Assembly: GCA_016342385.1 (NCBI GenBank)
Contig: JAEINM010000235.1
Location: forward strand, 1 to 6,678
Length of the DNA: 6,678 nucleotides
Reading direction: 5' to 3'
Source of the DNA: Spirochaetaceae bacterium
Lineage (GTDB): Bacteria > Spirochaetota > Spirochaetia > DSM-2461
In this document: piece by piece, positions 6,314 through 6,678 of the stretch
Numbering within the stretch: the first letter of the stretch is position 1
Layout: each line of letters starts with the position of its first letter
Made by a program: the position numbers and the translations under genes
The notes under the pieces: model-generated
What the model was told of the DNA's origin: nothing
The model's input: only the letters and a program-made list of their open reading frames with translations
The model's database searches: none

Positions 6314-6678
6314 TTAAATGATGGACAATCCTCCATCTATTGGCAGCACTTGACCTGTCATATAAGCGGCGGCATCACTAATAAGAAATTGAACATTTTG
6401 CGCAATTTCCAGGGTTGATGCAAACCGTTTTAATGGTATCTGAGATTTTATCTCTTCCAGTTTTTCCTCTTTAATAGTTTCAATCATTTCAGTTTCAACA
6501 TAACCCGCAGCAATGGAATTGATTGTGACATTATAGGGAGCTATTTCCCGGGCCAGACTTCTTGTAAACCCATGGATAGCTGCTTTACTCGTGGAATAAT
6601 TAGTTTGCCCTGCTGTCCCGATAAGACCGCTGATTGAACTGATATTGATAATCCGTCCAAACCCGTTCTTAACCATTG
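6314..6678 (-). CDS. FabG-type 3-oxoacyl-ACP reductase, 5' end outside window
   Basis: C-terminal half of a short-chain dehydrogenase/reductase. The frame stays open to the right edge and the Met at 6676 is almost certainly internal, because the visible part starts just before the active-site strand. Alignment by eye to E. coli FabG gives catalytic Ser in NISS, Tyr and Lys in the YSTSK motif, and a preceding Asn-containing INSIAAGYVETEM segment. The end, AAYMTGQVLPIDGG, is the typical FabG C-terminus. About 120 of an expected 245 residues are visible; the NADPH-binding TGxxxGxG region is missing. It should reduce 3-oxoacyl-ACP to (3R)-hydroxyacyl-ACP with NADPH, feeding the FabZ-type enzyme. 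A small oddity is AAG where FabG proteins normally have the conserved PG (A-P-G). It is immediately upstream of the ACP gene, a common pairing in type II systems. Confidence 0.92.
   Translation of the reverse strand, partial: MVKNGFGRIINISSISGLIGTAGQTNYSTSKAAIHGFTRSLAREIAPYNVTINSIAAGYVETEMIETIKEEKLEEIKSQIPLKRFASTLEIAQNVQFLISDAAAYMTGQVLPIDGGLSII

Noticed and set aside
1..6678. CRISPR arrays, tRNA/rRNA genes, insertion sequences
   Set aside because: No regularly spaced repeats, no tRNA-like cloverleaf, no transposase and no flanking inverted or direct repeats were seen; nearly all of the window is explained by coding frames.

Overview
The window is one block of genes all read on the minus strand, so transcription runs from the right edge to the left. 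It looks like the middle of a bacterial specialised-metabolite cluster built around a carrier-protein-bound acyl chain. The DNA is AT-rich and most genes have clear Shine-Dalgarno sites (AAGGAG, GGAG, GGGAGG). That fits an AT-rich, SD-using bacterium (Bacillota, Spirochaetota or a similar group) and argues against Bacteroidota, but I cannot name the taxon.

In transcription order: a 3-oxoacyl-ACP reductase (FabG type, 5' part outside the window); a 96-residue acyl carrier protein with a DSVD phosphopantetheine site; a 138-bp spacer with an inverted repeat and a possible 10-codon leader ORF; two tandem, diverged paralogs of the BtrH family (N-terminal BtrH-like Cys/His domain plus C-terminal DUF4872-like domain); a flavoprotein of the phytoene-desaturase/amine-oxidase type with an eroded dinucleotide-binding motif; a FabZ-type dehydratase; a radical SAM enzyme with an N-terminal cobalamin-binding-like domain; and an FkbM-family methyltransferase whose 3' part is cut off by the left edge. 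From the first BtrH-like gene onward the genes overlap or lie within a few bases of each other (4-bp overlap, 8-bp overlap, 1-bp gap, 3-bp gap, about 19-bp gap), as in a translationally coupled operon.

Inferred pathway: the ACP carries a chain that FabG reduces and the FabZ-type enzyme dehydrates, giving an enoyl or polyene intermediate. The flavoprotein could desaturate or isomerise it. One or both BtrH-like proteins could move the acyl group from the ACP to an acceptor, as BtrH does in butirosin biosynthesis. The radical SAM and FkbM enzymes would tailor the product. No ketosynthase, acyl-activating enzyme, NRPS module or transporter lies in the window; these would have to be in the flanks or elsewhere. 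The product is unknown.
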